NCBI RefSeq assembly: GCF_017377655.1
Contig: NZ_JAFREL010000016.1
Span: 1-64,000 of the forward strand
Length of the DNA stretch: 64,000 nt
Origin: Candidatus Enterococcus ferrettii
GTDB taxonomy: Bacteria > Bacillota > Bacilli > Lactobacillales > Enterococcaceae
Direction: 5' to 3'
Each line of letters starts with the position of its first letter. The stretch's first letter is position 1. Positions 51,930 through 60,983 of the stretch are shown one piece after another. The notes beneath the pieces were generated by a model that was given only the letters and a program-made list of their open reading frames with translations, did not search any database and was not told where the DNA came from. The translations under genes and the position numbers were made by a program.

Positions 51930-51958
51930 ATTGTACACAGTCACGTAAGCACTTTCAA
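51930..51958 (-). promoter_or_regulatory. levR promoter with overlapping cre-like site
   Basis: Minus-strand TTGAAA (51953-51958), 17-nt spacer, TACAAT (51930-51935). TGAAAGTGCTTACG covers the -35 box and differs from the cre consensus at two positions, so catabolite repression of the activator is plausible. Confidence 0.55.
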
Positions 51959-52038
51959 CTCTATTTTCCTCCGTTACAAATTGTTCAGCAGAAAAAAGTT
52001 CCTTCTAAAACCTTTTAGAGTCTGTTTACTCTGCAGCT

Positions 52039-52602
52039 TTACAGTAAAAAACGAATGATTCCCATATAATTTAATACCGTCAAAACAACACAGCCACTAG
52101 TGACACCCAATGAAACCACTAAGAATACTTGAATAATTCGATGAATTGATTTTTGGATGTGGTTATCGACTTTTTCATAAAAATTTTTGGTATAAATAAT
52201 AATCATCCAAATTACTACAACCACAGCAGCTAATTGCAGCAAGACGTCTGCAGAGAGCACGATCATTCCATTATTCATTTGTAATCCCTTTAAAGGAAGT
52301 GATAGTACAGAAAATAGCGAGGCTGTTAAACAAATAATCAGTAAAAAAAGCCCCTTTGAAATCAATTGATTCAGAGTTGTATCCTCTTTGATTTTTTTCA
52401 TCAGCTGTGGATCTCCTTTTATTAAATAGTCCAAAGAGAGGTCAAAAAGCACACTAATTTCAAGTAACATAGAAACATCTGGCAGGCTTTTGCCAGTTTC
52501 CCAGTTGGATATCGTTTGTCTTGAAATATGAAGCTGATCGGCAACCTGCTGTTGGGTCATATTCAATTTCTTTCTCTGGTCTTTCAATATCTCTCCAATC
52601 AT
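52039..52602 (-). CDS. XRE family regulator with membrane tail
   Basis: Protein of 187 residues. A helix-turn-helix of the Xre type fills residues 1-65 (LNMTQQQVADQLHISRQTISNWETGKSLPD), followed by a short linker and three hydrophobic segments (about 83-103, 115-137, 155-185). Membrane-tethered Xre proteins of this shape occur widely in Firmicutes, usually of unknown signal. It is monocistronic, between the levR region and the GH65 operon. Confidence 0.85.
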   Translation of the reverse strand: MIGEILKDQRKKLNMTQQQVADQLHISRQTISNWETGKSLPDVSMLLEISVLFDLSLDYLIKGDPQLMKKIKEDTTLNQLISKGLFLLIICLTASLFSVLSLPLKGLQMNNGMIVLSADVLLQLAAVVVVIWMIIIYTKNFYEKVDNHIQKSIHRIIQVFLVVSLGVTSGCVVLTVLNYMGIIRFLL

Positions 52603-52710
52603 TCCCTATTCCCCCTCTCTTACAATCATAAAAGCAAAATCCTGCATTAGCTAGCAATTCTCGTTTGCAATTGCCTTTTTTATGTCAAAAAGCGTTGACA
52701 TCTTCTATTT

Positions 52711-52741
52711 ATTCTGACGGTTAACGTAGTAAAAGTAAATG
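52711..52741. repeat. Two-block repeat, left copy
   Basis: ATTCTGACGG, 11 nt, AAAGTAAATG. The same two 10-nt blocks with the same spacing recur at 58892-58922. The copies flank the GH65/PTS/GH1/AraC cluster in the same orientation. Confidence 0.5.
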
Positions 52742-52766
52742 ACCCTTTTACTGGTAAGACCTTAAC

Positions 52767-52796
52767 AAAAAAGACAACCTGTCAATCGGGTTGTCC
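52767..52796 (-). terminator. Terminator of the GH1/PTS/GH65 operon
   Basis: Minus-strand GACAACC/GGTTGTC stem with a loop of about 9 nt, then TTTTTT. Confidence 0.85.
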
Positions 52797-52817
52797 TTAA
52801 TATAATACAAAATCAAA

Positions 52818-54938
52818 TCAGAGCGGCGTAATTTCATATACATGGTGGTCCACAAAAATTCGATACGATTGACCTTTGAATTGCGTCACAAAACAAATCG
52901 ACCGTATTTCTTTCGGTAAATTGGGGTCCAAAACTAGTTTGTCATTTATTATTTGCAAATTACAAAAACCATAAACCAACGCCATAAAAGTACCACCCAT
53001 TGAAGCCGTGTGAATCCCATCTTTAGTATTCTTATGACTATTGTCTAAGTCAGTTCGAGCATTTTCTAACAAGTATTGATAGCCCTTCTTAGTACTACCT
53101 AACCGACTATAAACAGTTGAAAAAATCGAGTAAGACAACGAAGAATCATGGGTCGTTACATGATCATAATAAGCAACACTCTTCCGAATCGTTTCTTGGT
53201 CTAACTGATCTTGAAACAGCATTAAGGCTAGTACAGCATCTGCTTGTTTTGCTATTTGATAACGATAAATAGTTAAAGGATGGTAGTTTAATAAGAGCGG
53301 ATAGTGGGTTTCCTCTGGTGAATACGGCCATTTACTTTTGTTCAAAAAGTCTCGGTCCTGAGCTATGATGCCCAGCTCTTTTTCATAAGGCAAAGCCATT
53401 ATTTCCGCAAAAATTTGAAAATCACTTATTTCCTCTTCCTCAAGGTAAAGCTTTTTAGCCAACTCTTGCCAGGCATTTGGATCGCTCTTTTGAATAATCT
53501 CTCTTAGTCTTGCAATCCATTCAAATTGATAGGCGACTAACTTGTTCGTATAATAATTGTCATTAACCAAAACTGTATATTCATCTGGTCCAGTAATTTT
53601 ATCAATATGGAATTGATGATTCTTTATATAACCAATTTCAGCAAAAATACGAGCTGTCTCAACCATCACCTCAAATCCACAATCGATCATAAACGATAAA
53701 TCATCTGTGTAGCGATAATAGCTGATAAAAGCATAGGCAATATCAGCATTGATGTGATGCTGGGCAGAACCGCCTTCAAAAAAAGGCGAGGACTCTGTGC
53801 CTGAAATAGTTCGCCATGGATAAAGTGCCCCTGTTCGATAGCCGTAAAGTTCTCGATTTTCTTTGGCTTTTCCTAAAGTATGGTAACGAAATTCAAGTAA
53901 GGCCTTGGCCAGTTTAGGCTTCAAATGCAGAAATACCGGGAAAACGTACATTTCGGCATCCCAGAAAACATGCCCTTCATACCCACTTCCACTTAATCCC
54001 TTGGCAGCAATACTACTTTTTCCATCAGTTCCTAATGACTGCAACAAAGCAAAGGTGCTATAGTTTACACTTTCTTCCAACTTTTCCTGGCTATCAATCT
54101 CAACCTTGGCTGTCCGCCAAAATTCTTTTAGATAATCTTCCTGTAGAGCAGCCAGCTCGTCGAAGCTTTTTTCAATCCCACTATGATTCTCGGTACGAAA
54201 CTTGTAACTTAAGTTCTTTTGATAACTGTTACCTTCTAAAGTCGAATATACAGTGATTCTTTCTGCTTCGATGGTTTGTTCCAGCTTGCCAGTAATTGAC
54301 CATTTTAATTCCGCTGTCAGATGTGATTGTTTTGTTCTGAAACGACAGGTTCTTTCAGCTAAATCGATCTTTCCAATTTGAATTGTTTGAAAATCATGAC
54401 TCATTCTAGGATCATTTTTGTCGATAGTCCGAATTGGATAGAAATTCAGCTGTGTGGTCAGTTCTATCGGCTCATTATGATTCAGTCGGTCAAAATCAAT
54501 TTTCATTGAAAACAGATTTTTATGAATAAAGGAGGCTAAACGAGAAATTTTGATTTTGGTTTTCAAACCTTTTGGTGAGCTCCAAAGCAACTCACGTACG
54601 GTCAAGCCTTTTTCCATATCCAAGTAACGAACTGATTGACTAACTTCTCCTCGTTCAATCGAAAACGGCTCTCCGCCAATGGTTATTAAAGTTGTTTGAC
54701 CATCGATAACACTGATCATCGTCTCACCAGTGGGAGTAAAACCAAACATTTTTTCTGGATAATGAATGTCCTTGGTTTCATAAAAACCATTCATATATGT
54801 TTCACGGTTGGTAGCAAATTGCTCGTAATAAGCTTCTTCTAAATTCCCTCTTAGACCAATTGAACCGTTTCCGTTAAAAAACAAGCTTTCTGCTTTTTCT
54901 AACGTTTCTTGATCGTATTCATTTAGAAAAATTTTCAT
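52818..54938 (-). CDS. GH65 disaccharide phosphorylase
   Basis: Protein of 706 residues from the ATG at 54938 (site GAGGAAC). It matches family GH65 (maltose, trehalose, kojibiose and nigerose phosphorylases): the N-terminal beta-sandwich with RGNLEEAY and YMNGFYE, the helical barrel with FWDAEMYVFPVF (325-336), HHINADIAYA, and the acid catalyst Glu453 in TGPDEYTVLVNDNYYTN. It splits an alpha-glucoside with phosphate to give beta-glucose-1-phosphate. No beta-phosphoglucomutase gene is adjacent. Being with a PTS, the natural substrate may be a phosphorylated disaccharide, as in trehalose-6-phosphate phosphorylase. Confidence 0.9.
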   Translation of the reverse strand: MKIFLNEYDQETLEKAESLFFNGNGSIGLRGNLEEAYYEQFATNRETYMNGFYETKDIHYPEKMFGFTPTGETMISVIDGQTTLITIGGEPFSIERGEVSQSVRYLDMEKGLTVRELLWSSPKGLKTKIKISRLASFIHKNLFSMKIDFDRLNHNEPIELTTQLNFYPIRTIDKNDPRMSHDFQTIQIGKIDLAERTCRFRTKQSHLTAELKWSITGKLEQTIEAERITVYSTLEGNSYQKNLSYKFRTENHSGIEKSFDELAALQEDYLKEFWRTAKVEIDSQEKLEESVNYSTFALLQSLGTDGKSSIAAKGLSGSGYEGHVFWDAEMYVFPVFLHLKPKLAKALLEFRYHTLGKAKENRELYGYRTGALYPWRTISGTESSPFFEGGSAQHHINADIAYAFISYYRYTDDLSFMIDCGFEVMVETARIFAEIGYIKNHQFHIDKITGPDEYTVLVNDNYYTNKLVAYQFEWIARLREIIQKSDPNAWQELAKKLYLEEEEISDFQIFAEIMALPYEKELGIIAQDRDFLNKSKWPYSPEETHYPLLLNYHPLTIYRYQIAKQADAVLALMLFQDQLDQETIRKSVAYYDHVTTHDSSLSYSIFSTVYSRLGSTKKGYQYLLENARTDLDNSHKNTKDGIHTASMGGTFMALVYGFCNLQIINDKLVLDPNLPKEIRSICFVTQFKGQSYRIFVDHHVYEITPL

Positions 54939-54957
54939 CTTTAGTTCCTCTTTCCTA

Positions 54958-54998
54958 TAAAAAATTGCAGAACAGACCCCTACGATCTGTTCTACAAT
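54958..54998 (-). terminator. Intercistronic terminator before GH65
   Basis: ATTG-AGAACAGA / TCTGTTCT-CAAT stem with a 9-nt loop, then TTTTTT, in the 69-nt gap between the PTS gene and the GH65 gene and 8 nt from the GH65 ribosome site. It should reduce read-through into GH65. Confidence 0.75.
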
Positions 54999-55007
54999 TC
55001 CCATTTA

Positions 55008-56423
55008 TTAAGTATTTGCAGCTAAGTTCTCCGTACTTTCCGTGGTGGCTGCTTCACCAGTTTCCTCTTTTTGAAGAATCAGAGTCAAGACAAAGGATAA
55101 AATTACTGACATTGCCATCATAACCAACCCGGCAATTACATTAGAGGTACCTTTTTCACCAGAAAAACCTAGAATCGCCATTAAGCTATTTTGAGGCACA
55201 TACAACGTTACATGCATCAATCCAGCAAAACAGCCTGAAATTCCTGCGCTAATACAAGCTGCAATTAATGGTTTTTTGAATTTCATAGTGATCCCATAAA
55301 GAGCTGGTTCGGTAATTCCCATAATCGCCGAAATTCCAGCGGCCGTTGCAATCGATTTTACATTCTTTTGTTTCGATTTCACAGCTACTGCTAAGGTAGC
55401 CCCTCCTTGGGCCAAATTCGCACAAATTTGAGCGACTAAAATCAACGATTCAGTACCAGTTGCGGCAAACGAAGCAACAAAAATCGGCGTCAGCGCATGG
55501 TGCATCCCTGTCATAACGATAAACGGCATGGCTGCTGCTAATAAAGCAACCATTATGAAGCCCAGCTGTCCTTGCAGCAGATTGATTACCCAAGCTAAAC
55601 CTTGACCAGCATAATTGCCTAAAGGTCCAATCACAATCAAAGCTAGTGGTGCAGTGATTAACAGAACTAACGTGGGGTTCAGTAAAATCTTTAACGATTT
55701 AGGCGTGACTCTATCAACAGCCCGTTCGATATAGGACATTATCCAAATTGTTAACAATGCAGGAATCACTGATGCCGCATAAATTACTCCTTGAATCGGC
55801 ATCCCTAGAAATGAAATTGGATCTCCTGAAGCAACCCAAGAACTAAAATTAGGATGCAGGAAAACGCCTACAACAATAATTGCAATTGAGGTGTTGACTT
55901 TGAATTTATTTGCCGCGAACACGGCTAGTAAAATAGGCATAAAGTAGAACGCACCGTCACCTATAAAATCTAATACTCGATAGGTGCTAGATTCGTTGGA
56001 CATCCAATTAAAAGTCGTTGATAAGGACAGAATAACCTTAATCATCCCTGCGGCGGTTAGTGCCGGAATCATCGGTGTCATACAACCAGTAATCGTATCC
56101 ACTACTTTACTGAAAATGCTTGCTTCCTTTGAAGAAGTCCCAGTGGTTGTTGCGTTCTCTTCACTATCTCCATTGGTAACCCCCTGACGAATAACCTCAG
56201 CAAACACTTCCCCTACATGACTGCCAATAATTACCTGTAATTGAGTTGGTGTCGGATTAACTCCAACCACTCCCTCAATGTTCCTTAATTGTTCTTCCTG
56301 AACTAGTTCTGAATTTTTCAGGTTGAAACGCAATCGTGTAGCACAGTGCACCGCAAAATTTATATTATCCTTTCCCCCAAGACTTTGAATAATCTCTCTT
56401 GATAATTCTTCATACTTTCTCAT
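55008..56423 (-). CDS. PTS glucose/sucrose-superfamily IIBC transporter
   Basis: Protein of 471 residues. The IIB domain (1-90) has the phosphorylated Cys27 in VHCATRLRF; the IIC domain (from about 110) has ten or so hydrophobic segments with GITEPALYGITMKFKKPL. There is no IIA domain, so the phosphate must come from another IIA, commonly the glucose-type. It resembles beta-glucoside, sucrose and trehalose transporters. It lies between GH1 and GH65 genes (15-nt gap to GH1). Confidence 0.92.
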   Translation of the reverse strand: MRKYEELSREIIQSLGGKDNINFAVHCATRLRFNLKNSELVQEEQLRNIEGVVGVNPTPTQLQVIIGSHVGEVFAEVIRQGVTNGDSEENATTTGTSSKEASIFSKVVDTITGCMTPMIPALTAAGMIKVILSLSTTFNWMSNESSTYRVLDFIGDGAFYFMPILLAVFAANKFKVNTSIAIIVVGVFLHPNFSSWVASGDPISFLGMPIQGVIYAASVIPALLTIWIMSYIERAVDRVTPKSLKILLNPTLVLLITAPLALIVIGPLGNYAGQGLAWVINLLQGQLGFIMVALLAAAMPFIVMTGMHHALTPIFVASFAATGTESLILVAQICANLAQGGATLAVAVKSKQKNVKSIATAAGISAIMGITEPALYGITMKFKKPLIAACISAGISGCFAGLMHVTLYVPQNSLMAILGFSGEKGTSNVIAGLVMMAMSVILSFVLTLILQKEETGEAATTESTENLAANT

Positions 56424-56438
56424 TTTATTTACCCCTCT

Positions 56439-57878
<1,440 letters not shown>

Positions 57879-57894
57879 TTATTCTCCTTTGCAA

Positions 57895-57931
57895 AGTATC
57901 CGTTTTCAAAACTCTCTATACTTTTATTATA
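57895..57931 (-). promoter_or_regulatory. Promoter and perfect cre of the GH1/PTS/GH65 operon
   Basis: TATAAT (57926-57931) has no good -35 box, as expected for an AraC-activated promoter. Downstream, TTGAAAACGGATACT (57895-57909) matches the cre consensus WTGNAANCGNWNNCW at every position and is centred near +17, a roadblock position for CcpA. Confidence 0.75.
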
Positions 57932-57980
57932 GTCAGCAAAATTTATTTTCATTCCCCTAATTTTGTTCATTTATTCTCAA

Positions 57981-58019
57981 AAATTGTCGAAAGGCAACTA
58001 CCTTTCTCGGTAATTGCCT
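57981..58019 (-). terminator. Terminator of the AraC gene
   Basis: Minus-strand AGGCAATTACC/GGTAGTTGCCT with a 6-nt loop, then TTCGACAATTTTT. It overlaps the stop codon; the T tract is delayed, so it may leak. Confidence 0.65.
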
Positions 58020-58873
58020 TAGTCAATCTTCATTCGATTACGATATTCTAAAGGAGCAATGTCCATTGATTTTTTAAATAGCCGGTAAAAAGTTTTGTCA
58101 CTTTCAAAACCAGTCCGAGTAATAATTTCTGAAACAGAATAATCACTGTTGATCAAGAGCCACTTAGCTTTATCAATTCGATAGTCATTTAAAAAAGTCA
58201 AAAAGGTTTTCCCAGTATTCCGCTTAAAGAACTTGGTAAAATAAAATGTACTATAGCCGGAAACATCTGCAATGTTTCGCAAGGTGATATCTTCTTGGTA
58301 ATAGTCTTCAACATAACGAAAAATTTCGTCCAGCTTTTCCAGGACATCCTTCGTAGCCAGCTTATTCATCTTCTTCGGTTGTTTGGTTTGTTTTGGAATA
58401 TCACGAATCAACAAGCTGATCAGCTGAAAAATGGCTGCTTTCACCACAAATTGATACCCAGTCTGCTGAGTGTCCATTTCTAATTGAATCGACTCCAATA
58501 ATTGCCGGATAATCTCTTCCTGCTGTTGTTTCCAATAAAGACTAACTGGAACTAATTCGGAAAACAATTTCTGCAAATCAAGATTTTCTTTATTTAACGA
58601 TGCAAAATAAGAAAGATCAAACTGATAAACCAATCGTTCACTACCTGGTGAGGCTAAAACGTAGTGAATCAATCCACTACTAATAAAAGCAATCTCCCCT
58701 TCCGATAATTTGTAAGGGATATCATCAATTCCCAAAGAAATCGTCCCTTTGGTTACATAAATTAATTCAACCTCACGGTGCCAATGAGGCGTGGTTAAAA
58801 TATTGCCGTCATTGATCAATGTTCGAAAAGGAAAATCTTTGTCTAGCTCCGGCATTTCCAAATAAATTGCCAT
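58019..58873 (-). CDS. AraC family regulator of the beta-glucoside-type operon
   Basis: Protein of 284 residues from the ATG at 58873 (site GAGGTGAGG); a GTG nine bases earlier is also possible. N-terminal cupin sensor (TTPHWHREVELIYVTKGTISLGIDDIPYKLSEGE) and C-terminal double helix-turn-helix (LRNIADVSGYSTFYFTKFF...VSEIITRTGFESDKTFYRLFKK) are clear. It is directly upstream of the GH1/PTS/GH65 operon on the same strand and is its probable activator. Confidence 0.9.
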   Translation of the reverse strand: MAIYLEMPELDKDFPFRTLINDGNILTTPHWHREVELIYVTKGTISLGIDDIPYKLSEGEIAFISSGLIHYVLASPGSERLVYQFDLSYFASLNKENLDLQKLFSELVPVSLYWKQQQEEIIRQLLESIQLEMDTQQTGYQFVVKAAIFQLISLLIRDIPKQTKQPKKMNKLATKDVLEKLDEIFRYVEDYYQEDITLRNIADVSGYSTFYFTKFFKRNTGKTFLTFLNDYRIDKAKWLLINSDYSVSEIITRTGFESDKTFYRLFKKSMDIAPLEYRNRMKID

Positions 58874-58891
58874 ATTCCTCACCTCGGTTTC

Positions 58892-58922
58892 ATTCTGACG
58901 GATAAATCATAGAAAGTAAATG
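58892..58922. repeat. Two-block repeat, right copy
   Basis: Second copy of ATTCTGACGG-N11-AAAGTAAATG (compare 52711-52741). It lies in the AraC promoter region, 19 nt ahead of the start codon. Confidence 0.5.
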
Positions 58923-58943
58923 TTCTTTTTTGACTTCAAATCA

Positions 58944-58977
58944 AAAAGGACGATCAAGTAATAATGACCGTCCTTTC
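58944..58977 (-). terminator. Terminator of the second ABC-F gene
   Basis: Minus-strand AAAGGACGGTCA / TGATCGTCCTTT with a 7-nt loop, followed by TTG and further T. Confidence 0.85.
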
Positions 58978-58987
58978 ATTTCATATG

Positions 58988-60514
58988 CTATTCTTCGCCT
59001 AAAACAATTACGCGATCAACAAAATCTTCGTAAAAACCATTTTCGTGAGAAACGACTACCACAGTGCCTGGGAATTTTTCTAACGCCAGCTGTAGATTTT
59101 CTTTGGTTGCCTGATCGATGTGGTTTGTTGGTTCATCGAGAATTAAAAAATTACTCTTAATCATCGTCATATCAGCCAGCTTTACTTTGGTTTGTTCCCC
59201 ACCACTAAGGGTTTTCAAGCTTTGTTGAGCTAGTTGGCTGCTTAAGCCTGAACGAGATAACTGACGACGCAGTTCTTTGTTATTGGCCTTTGGATAACGA
59301 TTGCTCAAATATTGGAAAGGTGTCTCCAAAGGATTTTCCCAAGCTAATTCCTGAGAAAAATAATTGATTTTCGTATGGTTAGGAAAATGGAAGCTGCCGC
59401 CCAACGCTGGAATCTCACCGATCAACGTTTTGATCAATGTTGATTTACCAATGCCATTAAAACCACGCAAAGCAACTTTTTCGCCATAACGGATGGTTAA
59501 TTGTAATGGTGCTAATAATGGTTTCTCATAGCCGACTAACAATTCATCAGTTTCTAAAGCCAAGGTCGTCACTAATGGTACTGGTTCAAATACGATGTTA
59601 GGAGTTGGTGCGTCCGATGGTGGTGTTAGACGTTCTACCTTCGCCAATTGCTTTTCACGGCTTTTCGCCATAGTTGAACGAGAACCTGCTTTGTATTTCC
59701 GAATATATTCTTCCGTTTTCTTGATATGGGTTTGCTGTGCTTCATATTGACGCATGTACGTTTCCGCCCGCAATTCCTTTTGCTTCGATGCTTTTTCCAA
59801 ATTCCCGGTATATTTCGTCAACTGACCAAACTCTATATCCATAATATGCGTAGTTACAGCGTTTAAGAAATCTTGATCGTGAGAAACAACCAAGAACGTT
59901 CCTGGAAAATCCTTCAAAAAGTCCGTCAACCATTGCACATGATCATCATCCAAATGGTTCGTCGGTTCATCCAGTATCAACAGATCTGGTTTTTCTAGCA
60001 ACAATTTAGCTAAAAGAATTTTTGAACGCTGCCCACCACTTAAGTTCTTCAAACGACTATCCATGCCGAGAATGTTAATGCCCAATCCGGTGGCCAATTC
60101 GTCGATCAGGGTATTCATTTGATAAAATTCCCCTTGGTCGAGTTCATTTTGCAGCTTGCCCGCACGTTCCAGCAGCTTATCATTCATGTCCGCAGCATAG
60201 TCTTCGTACAACTTGATAATTTCTGCTTCCTTGGCAATATCCTCGGCGAAAGCCGTTTGCAGAAATTCTTGAATCGTTAACGTTTCATCCACATTGACAT
60301 ATTGATCCAAATAGCCGACAAGAAATTTAGGCGAAACAACAATTTGTCCTTCATCTGGCAAAATCTCACCCGTAATAATCTTGATCAAGGTACTTTTCCC
60401 AGCACCGTTCCGCCCAATTAGGCCAACATGCTCGCCTTTATTAATCTGTGCATTAATTTTTTCATACAACAGCTTATCACCAAACTGTTGGGTAATATCT
60501 ACTAAATTCATCAT
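58988..60514 (-). CDS. ABC-F protein, YfmM-like
   Basis: Protein of 508 residues, two ATP-binding domains, no membrane segments. Domain 1: GRNGAGKST, signature LSGGQRSK, Walker B LLILDEPTNHLD. Domain 2: GFNGIGKST, LSGGEQTK, FLILDEPTNHID. Both signatures are canonical, unlike the Lsa-type protein at 9506. It looks most like B. subtilis YfmM among the ABC-F proteins, which act on the ribosome as translation factors or antibiotic protectors. A promoter, leader peptide, competing stems and a terminator lie upstream (60620-60879), so expression seems to depend on a translation signal. Confidence 0.88.
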   Translation of the reverse strand: MMNLVDITQQFGDKLLYEKINAQINKGEHVGLIGRNGAGKSTLIKIITGEILPDEGQIVVSPKFLVGYLDQYVNVDETLTIQEFLQTAFAEDIAKEAEIIKLYEDYAADMNDKLLERAGKLQNELDQGEFYQMNTLIDELATGLGINILGMDSRLKNLSGGQRSKILLAKLLLEKPDLLILDEPTNHLDDDHVQWLTDFLKDFPGTFLVVSHDQDFLNAVTTHIMDIEFGQLTKYTGNLEKASKQKELRAETYMRQYEAQQTHIKKTEEYIRKYKAGSRSTMAKSREKQLAKVERLTPPSDAPTPNIVFEPVPLVTTLALETDELLVGYEKPLLAPLQLTIRYGEKVALRGFNGIGKSTLIKTLIGEIPALGGSFHFPNHTKINYFSQELAWENPLETPFQYLSNRYPKANNKELRRQLSRSGLSSQLAQQSLKTLSGGEQTKVKLADMTMIKSNFLILDEPTNHIDQATKENLQLALEKFPGTVVVVSHENGFYEDFVDRVIVLGEE

Positions 60515-60600
60515 AACTTTTCTATCTCCTTATTTACTGTTTCATTCTAGTGTAGGCAAACATCATCGATTTTAACTGCTAATTCGTGCCTATGTGCATG

Positions 60601-60630
60601 CTGCGAAAAGCAAGACTAACAAAAAAACCG
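60601..60630. repeat. Post-terminator repeat, copy 2
   Basis: CTGCGAAAAGCA-GACT-CAAAAAAAC-G, the second copy of the element at 41565-41593. It covers the T-run of the attenuator and the 18 nt after it on the minus strand. Confidence 0.5.
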
Positions 60631-60652
60631 CAGACAACAGCAATTGTCTGCA
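60620..60652 (-). terminator. Attenuator terminator ahead of the YfmM-like gene
   Basis: GCAGACAA/TTGTCTGC stem with a 6-nt loop and seven T, 105 nt before the start codon. An upstream segment, AATTTGTCTTGC in the transcript, can pair with its 5' arm and so act as an antiterminator. Confidence 0.8.
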
Positions 60653-60763
60653 GCTACAACGTCTTTTTCCAAATCGAAAACACCTAAGCAAGACAAATTA
60701 ACCTGCCTACTCCGGGCATTTTCGATGAAGTCTCAACCTTTATTGTATGCCCCTAACAATGCT

Positions 60764-60826
60764 TCATCGTATCCATTTGTTAAGAGCTGATTTTCTTGTA
60801 AATCTAAAATAATAATCGTATATCAT
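60764..60826 (-). CDS. Candidate leader peptide, 20 codons
   Basis: ATG to TGA encoding MIYDYYFRFTRKSALNKWIR, rich in aromatic and basic residues. GAGGG lies eight bases upstream and the promoter only about 20 nt further. The stop codon falls inside the 5' arm (60762-60769) of a stem whose other arm is 60723-60730, so a ribosome finishing or pausing on the frame would open that stem. The placement is the main evidence; no homologue was searched. Confidence 0.6.
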   Translation of the reverse strand: MIYDYYFRFTRKSALNKWIR

Positions 60827-60850
60827 CCGATGTTCCCTCTTTCGCCAAGA

Positions 60851-60879
60851 ATCATAACATGTTAAAAGGAATGTGTCAA
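60851..60879 (-). promoter_or_regulatory. Strong promoter of the ABC-F leader
   Basis: TTGACA (60874-60879), exactly 17 nt, TATGAT (60851-60856). It gives a leader of about 330 nt before the YfmM-like gene. Confidence 0.85.
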
Positions 60880-60931
60880 AAAGATGAAAAAATTTTCTGT
60901 AAAACTAAAGTATATATATTCAGCGAGCCTT

Positions 60932-60970
60932 CATAGTAGAGTTATAGTTGATTCTATTAACTCTACTATG
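60932..60970. repeat. Perfect 13-bp inverted repeat after the LRR surface protein gene
   Basis: CATAGTAGAGTTA and its mirror TAACTCTACTATG, 13-nt loop, 14 nt beyond the stop codon. There is no T-run on either side; it could still end or stabilise the transcript. Confidence 0.6.
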
Positions 60971-60983
60971 ATTAATCAGATTA

